From Gemmataceae bacterium (GTDB taxonomy: Bacteria; Planctomycetota; Planctomycetia; Gemmatales; Gemmataceae): a stretch of DNA of 47,953 bases. The translations under genes were made by a program, and so were the position numbers. The stretch is from NCBI GenBank assembly GCA_009692065.1, contig SHZY01000030.1:1-47953 (forward strand), given 5' to 3'. The notes under the pieces are model-generated. The model worked only from the letters and a program-made list of their open reading frames with translations, did no database searches and had not been told where the DNA came from. This document shows positions 9,197 through 18,400 of the stretch, piece after piece (position 1 is the first letter of the stretch; each line of letters opens with the position of its first letter).

Positions 9197-9252
9197 GCCG
9201 CTTGCGGCTTAGCGCTCGCGCGGCGAAACACGAGCGCTAAGTCACAAGCGGC
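9197..9252. repeat. Intergenic palindrome (GCCGCTTGCGGCTTAGC family)
   Basis: GCCGCTTG plus TTAGCGCTCG on the left pairs with CGAGCGCTAA plus CAAGCGGC on the right, with a 4-base internal mismatch on each arm. It lies between the decaheme cytochrome and the Fe-S protein genes. The left arm matches the perfect palindrome at 36165-36209. Confidence 0.75.
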
Positions 9253-9274
9253 AAAATGAAACGGAATCGAATCC

Positions 9275-11743
9275 ATGCCCACCCGCGTCGTCAAACCCCC
9301 TGCCCACCTGGAGCCGCGCAACGTACAAGAGCGTCGCGTCTCCGATGCGCACCTCGGCAACGAGCAAGAGATCACCTACGAGCAGCTCAAGACCATCTCC
9401 ATCTTCACGGACGTCAAGTACGAGCGCGTCGATCTGCGGGCGCTGCCGGGCACCATCGTCTTGCGCTATTACGCGGCCGGCGAAGACATCTGCGTCGAGG
9501 ACGATCCGGGTTACACCGCGTTTTACATTCTGACAGCCAAGGAGAGCGTCGATTTGAATCTGCCAGCGCTGACGGCAGGGGCTAGCGATCGTGTTGTATC
9601 CGTGGCGCGCGGTGGACAGCGCGATCGCGTCTTCATGGGCGAAGGCGAGCTATTCGGCGAGATGAGCTGTCTGTATCGGGTGCCTCGCTCGGCGACGGTG
9701 CGGGCGGAGCGCGATTGCTTTGTGCTGGAGTTCTTGCGCAACGTGCTCGACAAGATCAACACGGGGCCGATTCGCAAACAGCTCGACGAAATCTATCGCA
9801 AGCGGTTTCTGGAGCTGCACCTGCGCAACCTCGAACTCTTTCGCCATCTGCCGGACGCGGCTTATGCGGAGCTGAAGGAAGGCGTGGAGCTGCGCAGCGT
9901 GATGCCGGGCGAGATGATCATTGACGAACATGATCGGCCCGACGGGCTGTACATCATCCGCAGCGGGTTCGTGAAGATCGTCAAGAATCAATCGGCCCTG
10001 CTCGACAAGAGTGCGATCCCGGATTGGCCGGCGTTCTTGGCGGCATTACTTACACATTTGAAGTTGGCCGCGCTCCTCGTGGGACAGGATTCCAATTCTG
10101 TCCTTATTGCCACAAGGACAAAATTGGAATCCTGTCCCACGGAAAAACAACAAGACCTCCTTTATTCGATCAACGACCTCCTCAAGAAGAAGGACTTCGC
10201 CGTGCAAATCGGCTTCGAGTTCAGCGGGCAGTCGGCAGCGTGGGCTGACGAAGCGAAGCAGCTTGCCGCGACGAAGAAAGAGGACCCCGATCGTATCCGC
10301 CGCTTCAATCGGCAACTGCTCGAAGCGCTCCTCCCGAAGTTGATCGTCACCCATGGCGTCGAGCCGGCGCGCGTGGTCGCGTATCGCTCGGCACCGGAGT
10401 GGGGGGCGCTGGCAGCGGCGTCGGACGCCGAGTCGTCCTTGATCGGCGAGATCGGCATGTACGACGACGCGCCGCGCACCGCGACCTGCGTCGCCTATGG
10501 CCAATCGGACGACCGCTACGGCGGCGTGCGCCTCGTCTTCGTCAGCAAAGCACTTTATCAGAAGGTGGTCGAAGCCGCGGGGCCGTCAACGCAGGCGCGC
10601 ATCAAGGAAGTCGCCGAGGAGCGCAAGGCGGCCACGACGTCGCGCATGAGCCTGCCTGCCTGGCAGGAGCAAGCGATCAACGCCCAGTTCGATGAACTGG
10701 GGCTGATCCAGGGCCAAAAGCTGATGCTGATCGACCTCGATAAATGCACGCGCTGCGACAAATGCGTCGAGGCGTGCGTCGAAAGCCATACGCCGAGCTG
10801 GTTCGACTGGCTGCCGATCCTTGGCAACACCGGCCCGCGCGATGGCCGCAGCCGTCTTTTTCTTGATGGGCCACGCATGCAGGTGTTCGAAGACAATCAC
10901 ATCAAGAACTACCTGGTGCCATCCACGTGCCGGCAATGCAAGGACCCGGTGTGCCTGATCGGCTGCCCGGTCGGCTCGATCCACAAGGGGGGCAATGGGC
11001 AGATCGTCATCGAGGATTGGTGCATCGGCTGCACGCGCTGCGCCGTCAACTGCCCGTACAACGCGATCCAGATGCACCCGATCGGCGTCATCCCTCGCGC
11101 CGCGTTCGGCTGGCGGCACAACCAAGCTGGAAGCGTTAGCGTCGGAACTGCTGTCGGCGCCACCCCCTTCCGCCACAATCGCGATTTCCAGGCGTGGTAC
11201 GACCAAGAGCAGCCGATCGCGTTCGCTTATTCCTTCGATCTTTCCGCCGCGGAAACGAACAAGAGCAAGACGTTTCTCTTGCAAATCGATTCGTCGGCCA
11301 CCGACGTGACCGCGACGATCAACGGCCAGGCGATCGAGCTGCGCCAGCTCGACGCGAAGGAGGCCAAGCAGAAGGGCTGGAAGTACGAGGCGATGCTGGC
11401 CCATGTCAACGAGAAGGCGCCAGATATGCTGCCCGGCGAAGCGCTGCCGCAGCCGAAATTGCGCTCCGGCGGCAACGAGATTGCGATCACAATGGCGCTG
11501 GCAAAGTCGGAGTATGGCGAGGTGCTGCTCGATGCGGGCTTGACCGGTTACGTGCCGCCGGTGGTGGACAAATCGGTGGCGGGCGACGAGTACAAGCAAG
11601 ACTGGGTGATGAACCTGGCGGTGGTTTGCGACATGTGCAGTGGCCAGTTCGGCCAAAAGCCTGCCTGCGTCAACGCGTGCCCACATGAGGCGGCTGAGCG
11701 GCGGTTTATCACGTATGACACGTTCTTGCCGGTGAAGAAGTAA
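9275..11743 (+). CDS. Cyclic nucleotide-binding domain / four-[4Fe-4S] ferredoxin-type protein
   Basis: This 822-residue cytoplasmic redox protein joins nucleotide-binding and Fe-S modules. The first CNB-like domain is at about 46-156, including FMGEGELFGEMSCLYRVPRS. A second begins near 185 (LFRHLPDAAYAELKEGVELR) and appears split: its final strands (SLIGEIGMYDDAPRTATCVA) come only after an insert of about 140 residues. Fe-S ligands fall in four sets: C491/494/497/501, C552/555/560/564, C583/586/589/593 and C785/788/798/802, the arrangement of DmsB/HycB-like electron-transfer subunits. A palindromic element (10079-10140) encodes residues ~269-289 inside the insert. The gene follows the cytochrome b and c genes and probably exchanges electrons with them under control of a bound nucleotide or redox signal. 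There is no signal peptide. Confidence 0.88.
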   Translation: MPTRVVKPPAHLEPRNVQERRVSDAHLGNEQEITYEQLKTISIFTDVKYERVDLRALPGTIVLRYYAAGEDICVEDDPGYTAFYILTAKESVDLNLPALTAGASDRVVSVARGGQRDRVFMGEGELFGEMSCLYRVPRSATVRAERDCFVLEFLRNVLDKINTGPIRKQLDEIYRKRFLELHLRNLELFRHLPDAAYAELKEGVELRSVMPGEMIIDEHDRPDGLYIIRSGFVKIVKNQSALLDKSAIPDWPAFLAALLTHLKLAALLVGQDSNSVLIATRTKLESCPTEKQQDLLYSINDLLKKKDFAVQIGFEFSGQSAAWADEAKQLAATKKEDPDRIRRFNRQLLEALLPKLIVTHGVEPARVVAYRSAPEWGALAAASDAESSLIGEIGMYDDAPRTATCVAYGQSDDRYGGVRLVFVSKALYQKVVEAAGPSTQARIKEVAEERKAATTSRMSLPAWQEQAINAQFDELGLIQGQKLMLIDLDKCTRCDKCVEACVESHTPSWFDWLPILGNTGPRDGRSRLFLDGPRMQVFEDNHIKNYLVPSTCRQCKDPVCLIGCPVGSIHKGGNGQIVIEDWCIGCTRCAVNCPYNAIQMHPIGVIPRAAFGWRHNQAGSVSVGTAVGATPFRHNRDFQAWYDQEQPIAFAYSFDLSAAETNKSKTFLLQIDSSATDVTATINGQAIELRQLDAKEAKQKGWKYEAMLAHVNEKAPDMLPGEALPQPKLRSGGNEIAITMALAKSEYGEVLLDAGLTGYVPPVVDKSVAGDEYKQDWVMNLAVVCDMCSGQFGQKPACVNACPHEAAERRFITYDTFLPVKK
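10079..10140. repeat. 62-bp palindromic element inside the CNB/Fe-S coding sequence
   Basis: Arms 10079-10097 and 10122-10140 are exact 19-bp complements (GTGGGACAGGATTCCAATT on the left). After one mismatch the stem continues for seven more pairs (10099-10105 with 10114-10120), closing on an 8-base loop. The reading frame stays open through it. It encodes LVGQDSNSVLIATRTKLESC, a sequence unlike the rest of the protein. Confidence 0.85.
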
Positions 11744-11752
11744 CCCGGCGAG

Positions 11753-11823
11753 CCGAGCGCCGTGAGGGGCCGGGTTATGCCCACACTTGCTGAATGCGCA
11801 ACCCGGCCCCTCACGGCGCTCGG
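11753..11823. repeat. Intergenic palindrome, 24-bp perfect arms, between convergent genes
   Basis: The 24-base arm at 11753-11776 (beginning CCGAGCGCCGTGAGGGG) is an exact complement of 11800-11823, with a 23-base loop. It lies between the convergent Fe-S protein and c554-type genes. It could act as a terminator in both directions, though it has no T-tract. The GCCGTGAGGG core recurs at 41683-41740. Confidence 0.8.
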
Positions 11824-11831
11824 GTCGCCGA

Positions 11832-13133
11832 TCAGTTTTTCCCTTTCACTTGGCGTGGGCTGTTGAACCCAGGCGCAAGCGTCACTTCGGCACGCAACTT
11901 CGCGATCTGCCGTTCCAGGTCCGCGTCCGGCGGTTGATTGTTGTCTTTGCCCTGCTGTCGCAAGGACAATAGCGCGAGGTAGTGTTTCGTCGCCTGATCC
12001 CAGCTTGCTCCGGCTTCGAGTTGTCCCGGGCCGCCCGACAACCAGGGACTGGTGACAGCCAATCTTAGGTTGGCTGCGGCATGGCGGGCCTCTTTGGCCA
12101 ACTCGGCGCGCGCACGCGTTTTTGGGCGGAAGTCGTGGAATACGGGCGGATCAAGTAGTACGTGTGGAGGCGTCGTCTGGATGCTATCATCGGACACGAT
12201 GGCGAAGTACCAGGAATTCCAGACGAGGCTGCCGGGCCGACGCGCGCCGACGCGTTGCTTTGTCTGCCGCCAAGCTCCGTTTTGCAAATCGTGATGGCAC
12301 GCAAAGCAATCGAACTCGGCCAACTCCGGCCAGGGCTTGGCGCTGGCGGGATCAGCACGGTGCGCCAACAGATTAAGCGCACTCTCCGCGGCGGCAAGTT
12401 GCCCGATGACCCACGCGCGCGCCTCGAAATCGATGGCCTTCGCGCCGTTGGTCGAATTCGCCCGCTTGTCCTTCGCCACATCCCAGTGCGGCGGCAGATT
12501 GGCGAAATAGGTCGCGAACTCGAAGCGCAGCGCCGGATGGCCCGCCGCGATCAGGTCGTGATCGACGTTCGCGTCCGGCGTGCCGACATGGCACTTCACG
12601 CACACGTTGGCCCGGCCCGCCAAGCTCTTCGTGTGCGCCAGGCCCAGGGCTTGCTTGTCCGCGTCCTTCCAGTTCGCGCGGTAGTGCGGCGTCAGCCAAT
12701 CCTGGGCGGCGCCGTGGCAGCTTTCGCAGCCGACGCCGTCCTGCTTGCGGAAGTTAGGTCGAGCGCGATCGTATTCGGGATGCACATGGCACTTGAGGCA
12801 CAGCGGCGCCTCGTGCGCTGGCATCTTGTCGCGCCACAGATGCTTGGCGATGGTCTGCGATTCCTGGGTGAGCAGAGTGTCGTAAGCGCGGGCGTGCGGA
12901 TCGAGCGACCGCCAGGTGGTCGCTTCGCTGAACGGCTTGCCGAGATCGCTGCCGCCGTGGCAGACGGAGGCGGAGCAGGAGGTCGTGCCGATCAGCTTTT
13001 TCGCCGGCGCCAGGCCGGGCTTCGCTTCGACGGGCTGCGCTTGCAGTTGGCCGGGGCGATGGCGCACCACCGCCATCACAAGCAGTGCGGCGCTGATAAG
13101 CAAACCTACGGTGATAGCGGTGCGTCGATTCAC
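11832..13133 (-). CDS. Cytochrome c554-type multiheme cytochrome
   Basis: This 433-residue protein has an N-terminal signal or anchor helix (residues 5-23, after MNRR). Haem-binding motifs are CLKCH, CESCH, CVKCH and CFACH, plus an unusual CSASVCH (C53-C58-H59, a CX4CH spacing). Segments such as YDTLLTQESQTIAKHL and AGHPALRFEF resemble the cytochrome c554/hydroxylamine-oxidoreductase-related family found in many planctomycete genomes. It would sit in the periplasm or on the membrane. It converges on the cytochrome b/decaheme/Fe-S cluster and may be an electron partner, although it is not in the same operon. No hydroxylamine-type P460 Tyr or octaheme set is seen, so nitrogen chemistry is not claimed. 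Confidence 0.85.
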   Translation of the reverse strand: MNRRTAITVGLLISAALLVMAVVRHRPGQLQAQPVEAKPGLAPAKKLIGTTSCSASVCHGGSDLGKPFSEATTWRSLDPHARAYDTLLTQESQTIAKHLWRDKMPAHEAPLCLKCHVHPEYDRARPNFRKQDGVGCESCHGAAQDWLTPHYRANWKDADKQALGLAHTKSLAGRANVCVKCHVGTPDANVDHDLIAAGHPALRFEFATYFANLPPHWDVAKDKRANSTNGAKAIDFEARAWVIGQLAAAESALNLLAHRADPASAKPWPELAEFDCFACHHDLQNGAWRQTKQRVGARRPGSLVWNSWYFAIVSDDSIQTTPPHVLLDPPVFHDFRPKTRARAELAKEARHAAANLRLAVTSPWLSGGPGQLEAGASWDQATKHYLALLSLRQQGKDNNQPPDADLERQIAKLRAEVTLAPGFNSPRQVKGKN

Positions 13134-13184
13134 TCCTGTATTCTGACAAGCTTTTCCGCAACTGCAAGACTGAACCTGTGGACG

Positions 13185-13237
13185 CCCAGGAGTGAGGTAC
13201 TCCGAACCTCTGGGATTCGGCGTACCTCATCCCAGGG
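13185..13237. repeat. Intergenic palindrome (GAGGTACTCCGAA family)
   Basis: TGAGGTACTCCGAA (13193-13206) pairs with 13216-13229 with one mismatch, flanked by weaker CCCAGG arms. It sits in the 134-base divergent region between the c554-type and cyclase genes. A longer relative is at 40284-40343. Confidence 0.7.
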
Positions 13238-13267
13238 CTTGCCACGAATCCACAAACCTGGCGTACA

Positions 13268-15085
13268 ATGAATGCCATGACAAACGACCGCTGGCAACTG
13301 CGCGTCTACGATAGCGGCCATCTTTACGTCGCTGACCTGACCGGCAGCGCCGAGATTGGCCGGCAGCAAACCAACGACGAAGTCCAGCCGTCGCACACCC
13401 TCCAGCACGACGGCTGGCGCGTAGTCATCGCGCCGGTCGAGGACATGTCAATCTCGCGCCAGCATCTGGAAGTCGAGCCGCTCACCGATGGCCACTTCCT
13501 GCTCTCCAACAAAAGCAACAAATTGCTCGTTGGACTGCCCGGCAACCAGAATCTGGAGCCCGGCGCGACCTCCAAGGTGTTACTGCCGATCGTGCTGCGC
13601 CTTGGCCGCAAGATGCTGCGCCTGCAACTCCCGCAGGCAGACGAGGATCTGAAGAACCTGCCGATGGCAACCTTGGCCCCCGGGGCGTCCTTGCTGCCGG
13701 GGCTGCGGGCGACCTTTGGCCAAGCGCAGGGCCAGGCGATGGATACCGACCAGTTGATGGCCTGGATCCAGGCGTTCCTTGGCTTGCTTCAAAGCGCGGC
13801 CGGCTCCGAGGACTTTTACGTCAAGGCCGCCTGTGCCCTCGTGGACCTCATCAAGCTCGATGCCGGCCGGGTGCTGTTTCGCACGGGATCGCAGTGGGAA
13901 GAAAAAGCGATGCACCTGAGTGCGCGACAGAAACCGCAACCGGAATGGCGCCCCAGCAGCCGTGTCTTGAGCAACGTGCTGCGCGACAAGAAGACGTTTT
14001 GGCAAGTGCCGGAGATGAGTTCATCGACCTATGGCCTCGACGCGGTGGTCGCCGCCCCGATTCTCGATCGCAAGGGAGACGTGATCGGGGCACTCTACGG
14101 CGAGCGGCGCTTAACCGGCAATGAATCGGGCGACCCGATCTCGCAGCTCGAAGCGATGCTTGTCGAAGTCCTCGCCAGCGGCGTGGCGGCAGGCCTGGCG
14201 CGCGTCGAGCAGGAACAGGCCGCCCTGCGCTCCCGCTTGCAAATGGAGCAATTCTTCACGCCCCGCCTCGCCGCCAAGCTGGAGGGTCATCCGGAGTTGC
14301 TCGTCGGACGCGACACCGAAGTCAGCGTCCTCTTCTGCGACATCCGCGGCTTCAGTCGCATCACCGAGAAGCTTGGCCCCGCCAAGACGGTGGAGCTGAT
14401 GTCGGATGTGATGAGCGTGCTGACGCAGTGCGTGCTGGATCGCGAAGGCGTCGTCGTCGATTACGTCGGCGATGAAGTGATGGCCATGTGGGGCGCGCCA
14501 GAGGATCAGCCCGATCACGCCGCCCGCGCCTGCCGCACCGCCTTGTCCATGTTCGAGGCCTTGCCGACCATCAACGAACGCTGGCAGTCGGTCGTCACCG
14601 AACCGCTCACCTTCGGCATCGGCATTTCGAGCGGCACCGCCCGGGTCGGCAATGTCGGGTCGCGGATCAAATTCAAATACGGAGCGCTCGGCAACACCGT
14701 CAACCTCGGCAGCCGGGTGCAGGGGGCGACCAAGTTCCTGAAAGCGTCGCTTCTGATCGCCGACGCCACCCGCGCCGGCCTCGACGACAGCTTCCACGTG
14801 CGCTGCTTGTGCCAGGTCCGCGTCGTCAACATCGCCAAGCCGGTGACGTTGTTCGAAATGGTCCCCCCCAACAAGCCCGGCTGGGACGGCCTGAAGCTCG
14901 GCTACGAACAGGGGCTCGCCGAGTTCATCAAAGGCGAATTCCGTCAGGCCTGCCGCATCCTTGGCCGAATGATCCTCGATCACCCCAACGACGGCCCCAC
15001 CTTGATCTTGCTGTCCCGCGCTGTCGCCTGTCTGGTCGAAAAGCCGGCCTCCTTCGATCCCGTGATGGTGCTAGACGGGAAGTGA
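13268..15085 (+). CDS. FHA-GAF-class III nucleotide cyclase
   Basis: This 605-residue cytoplasmic signalling enzyme has an FHA domain at about 5-115 (phosphothreonine binding; GSAEIGRQQ, DMSISRQHLEVEPL), a GAF domain at about 155-320, a class III cyclase catalytic domain at about 347-530 and a short TPR-like tail. Metal-binding Asp residues are D358 (VLFCDIRGFS) and D402 (VDYVGDEVMAMWG). The catalytic Asn/Arg block is conserved (GNTVNLGSR). The positions that normally recognise the purine do not carry the usual Lys and Asp/Thr: D398 and a Gly stand there instead, so ATP versus GTP specificity cannot be read off. Start is ATG 13268, with an alternative at 13277. The FHA suggests control by Ser/Thr kinases such as the one encoded next. 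Confidence 0.88.
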   Translation: MNAMTNDRWQLRVYDSGHLYVADLTGSAEIGRQQTNDEVQPSHTLQHDGWRVVIAPVEDMSISRQHLEVEPLTDGHFLLSNKSNKLLVGLPGNQNLEPGATSKVLLPIVLRLGRKMLRLQLPQADEDLKNLPMATLAPGASLLPGLRATFGQAQGQAMDTDQLMAWIQAFLGLLQSAAGSEDFYVKAACALVDLIKLDAGRVLFRTGSQWEEKAMHLSARQKPQPEWRPSSRVLSNVLRDKKTFWQVPEMSSSTYGLDAVVAAPILDRKGDVIGALYGERRLTGNESGDPISQLEAMLVEVLASGVAAGLARVEQEQAALRSRLQMEQFFTPRLAAKLEGHPELLVGRDTEVSVLFCDIRGFSRITEKLGPAKTVELMSDVMSVLTQCVLDREGVVVDYVGDEVMAMWGAPEDQPDHAARACRTALSMFEALPTINERWQSVVTEPLTFGIGISSGTARVGNVGSRIKFKYGALGNTVNLGSRVQGATKFLKASLLIADATRAGLDDSFHVRCLCQVRVVNIAKPVTLFEMVPPNKPGWDGLKLGYEQGLAEFIKGEFRQACRILGRMILDHPNDGPTLILLSRAVACLVEKPASFDPVMVLDGK

Positions 15086-15432
15086 AGCCCCAAGCCCCGG
15101 GATGAGCGCAGCGTTTCGCGGGGATCACACAGTCAACGAGGCGCTGCGAGCGCTGATCAAGTTCGCCCGCAAGAACTGCAGCAAAGACTCCGCGTAAGCC
15201 GCTGCCGGCGGTTCAGCGCTGAGCGATATGAATATAGTGCCCCCGGACCAGGACCCAAAAAAGTCCGTGTTTTTGACGATTTCTGGGGATTTGACCTGCT
15301 CATCGACCGCTGAGCACCTGCTCGCCACGGATCTCTGATTGTACAAATCTTGCCCCGATCGGCGCCCGCCCTTGCATATGATAATCGTAGTAGATCGCTC
15401 ACTCTCCCACGTCGCGACAAAAGGACCAAACC
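15086..15432. other. Intergenic region upstream of the kinase gene
   Basis: These 347 bases contain no recognisable RNA. A 31-codon ORF at 15102-15197 (MSAAFRGDHTVNEALRALIK...) could be a tiny protein or the tail of a lost gene; there is no good ribosome site. Just upstream of the kinase, TTGCATATGATAATC (around 15373-15387) is AT-rich and promoter-like, but no consensus for this phylum was applied. Confidence 0.35.
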
Positions 15433-18400
15433 ATGCCGCAACCGACCACGGATCGCAACCTATTGTTCGGCATCCTCGCGATGCAGCTGGATATCATTAC
15501 GCGCGAACAGCTCCTGGCCGCCATGCAGGCGTGGGTGTTCGATAAGGCCAAATCGCTGGGTGAGATACTGCAAACACAGAAAGCCCTCGATCAGGATAAT
15601 CGCCAACTGCTCGACACCTTCGTGCTCAAGCATCTTGCCAAACACGATAACAACTCGGAGAAGAGCCTGGCGGCCATCAGTTCGGTCGGCAACGTTCGCA
15701 AGGAACTGGAGCGCATCACGGATCCGGACCTGCAGGCGAGCCTGGTCCATGTCGCCGCGGCTCGACCGAAGGAGCAAGACCCGTGGGCCACCGTCGCGCC
15801 GACGCCCGTCTTGCTGGCCAAGGAACTGGAGCGCATCACGGATCCGGACCTGCAGGCGAGCCTGGTCCATGGCGCCGTGGCTCGACCGAAGGAGCAAGAC
15901 CCGTGGGCCACCGTCGCGCCGACGCCCGCCTTGCTGGCCGCGGCCGGCATGCGCTTCCGCATCGTGCGGCCCCACGCCCGCGGCGGGCTCGGCGAAGTCT
16001 TCGTCGCCCTCGATGAGGAACTGCACCGCGAGGTCGCCCTCAAGGAAATCCAGGAGGCGCATGCCGACAACCCGGAGAGCCGCACGCGCTTCCTGCTCGA
16101 GGCGAAAATCACCGGTGGCCTGGAACATCCGGGCATCGTGCCGGTGTATGGCCTCGGCACTTACGCCGACGGTCGGCCATATTATGCCATGCGTTTTATC
16201 CGCGGCGACAACCTCAAGGACGCGATCGAGCGCTTTCATCGCGCGGACAAGGCCGGCATCGAACCGGGCGAGCGTGCCCTGGCGGTACGCGGGCTGTTGC
16301 GCCGCTTCGTCGATGTCTGCGATGCGATCGCCTACGCCCATAGCCGCGGGGTGCTACATCGCGATCTGAAGCCAGCCAACATCATGCTCGGAAAGTACGG
16401 CGAGACTCTTGTCGTTGACTGGGGTCTGGCCAAGCCACTGGGAGCGCCGGCCAAGGGCACCGAGCCGACCGAGCCGGGCGAAGGCTTGCTGATGCCCACC
16501 TGGAAAAACTCAGCGTCGCAAACACTGGCCGGCTCCACGGTCGGCACGCCGCAGTACATGAGCCCGGAGCAGGCCGGCGGTCGGCTCGAACTGCTCGGCC
16601 CTGCCAGCGACGTTTATAGCCTCGGCGCCACGCTCTTTTGCATCCTCACCGGGCAGTCCCCCTTCAACGAAACCAATGTCGGCACTGTCCTGCAACTGGT
16701 CCAGCGTGGCGATTTCCCGAAGGCGCGTGAGATCAAGGCAAGCATCCCCGCCTCGCTGGAAGCCGTCTGCATGAAGGCGATGGCACTCAAGCCCGACGAT
16801 CGCTATCAATCGCCGCGCGGGCTGGCGGATGACATCGAGCACTGGCTCGCCGACGAGCCGACCTCTGCCTGGAAGGAACCGTTTAGCGTCAAGGCAAAAC
16901 GCTGGATGAACCGGCACACCGCGCTGGTGACCGGCGTCGCGTCCGCTGTTATCATCGCCCTCGTCAGCTTGGTCCTAGCAACCGTGCTGTTGACGGCCGC
17001 CAATGAGCGCGAACGCCAGACGAAGGAGTACGCGCAAGAGCAAGAACGGGAGGCGGTCAAGCAGAAGAACCTGGCAGTGGAAAACTTCAAGAAGGCCGAC
17101 GCGAACTTCAAGCTCGCCCGCAGCGCCGTCGATAGCTACCACACCCACGTCAGCCAAGAAGTTCTCCTCGACCGGGAGGGCATGCATGCTCTGCGCAAGA
17201 AGCTGCTCGAAGCCGCTCAAGAGTTTTACAAGAAGTTCGTCGAGGAGCGCGGCAATGACCCGGCCATGCGCGGCGAGCTGGGCAAGGCGACCTTTCGGCT
17301 CGCCCAGATCACCGGCGATATCGGTACGAAGGACGCCGCGATCAAGCTGCACGAAGACGCCGCCAAGATCTTCGAGGCCCTGCCGACCGACAAAACGGCT
17401 GTTGATTTCCAGGCTGACCAAGCCGCGGGCTATCACCACCTCGGCCGGCTCAATCGGTTGGTCGACAAGAACGACAAGTCCGAGGAATGGTACAGGAAGG
17501 CGCTGACGCTGTGGGAGCAGCTCGTGAAGGACCATGGCCAAGAGAACGTCTACCACGCCGGCCTGGCGCGGACGCAGATGGGCCTGGGGAATCTCGAGCA
17601 AAACAAGAAGAAAGACAGCGTGCTCGCGCAGCAATACTACCAGAAGGCCCTCGCTGGCTGGCAGAAACTGGCCGATGCGCACGGCGACGTGCCAGCGTAT
17701 CGCCGCGACATGGCGACGTGCCAAAGTAATATCGGCTTGCTGCTGAGCGGCGCGGGTAAGGAGAAGGACGCCGAAACCGCGTTTCGTGCCGCCATCGCCG
17801 TCCAGAAGAAGCTGACCGACGACGCTCCGAATATCAGCCAGTACCAGGATGATTTGGGCCGCAGCTATTTCAACCTTGGCGACTACCTGTGGAAGACTGC
17901 CGGCCCCAAGTCGGACGCCGAAGCGTGCTACCACGATGCCGTCAATCGCTGGAAGAGCGTGTCGGACCGCTATCCAGATGAGACGATCCTGCAGGTGCAT
18001 TTGGCCTTTGGTTATGTCGCTCTGTCGAACGTCTATCGTCTGAAACCTGATTTCGCTGAGGCCGAGGATTATTGCTACAAGGCCCTGGCGATTCGCCGCC
18101 GGCTGGCCGAGGCCAACAAGGCCGATCCAGTACGCCAGAGTGACCTGGCCAACAGCTACTATGCGCTGGGCGAAGTGTGCCGATCGAGCTTGAAGACCGA
18201 CAAGGCAGCAGAGTCCTACGAAACTGCGGCGCCGATCCAGCATAAGCTGGCCCGTGAGAACCCCAAGGCTCCGCACTACCGAAGCCAGCTGGCCCGCACC
18301 TATGACCGGCTGGGCTTCATGTATGCGCTTGCCAAAAAGAAAGTCGAGGCGGAAGGCGAGTACAAGAAAGCCTTGGACGTCTGGAACCAATTAACGCGGG

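Noticed and set aside
11832-13133. Hydroxylamine oxidoreductase or other nitrogen-cycle enzyme
   Set aside because: Only five haem-type motifs and no sign of the octaheme arrangement or the P460 Tyr; only a c554-like label is supported.
14111-14983. 290-codon reverse ORF in the cyclase gene
   Set aside because: The forward frame carries FHA, GAF and cyclase motifs with conserved residues.
15700-15939. CRISPR-like or other repeat array
   Set aside because: There are only two 120-bp copies, contiguous and in frame within a kinase gene, with no spacers.
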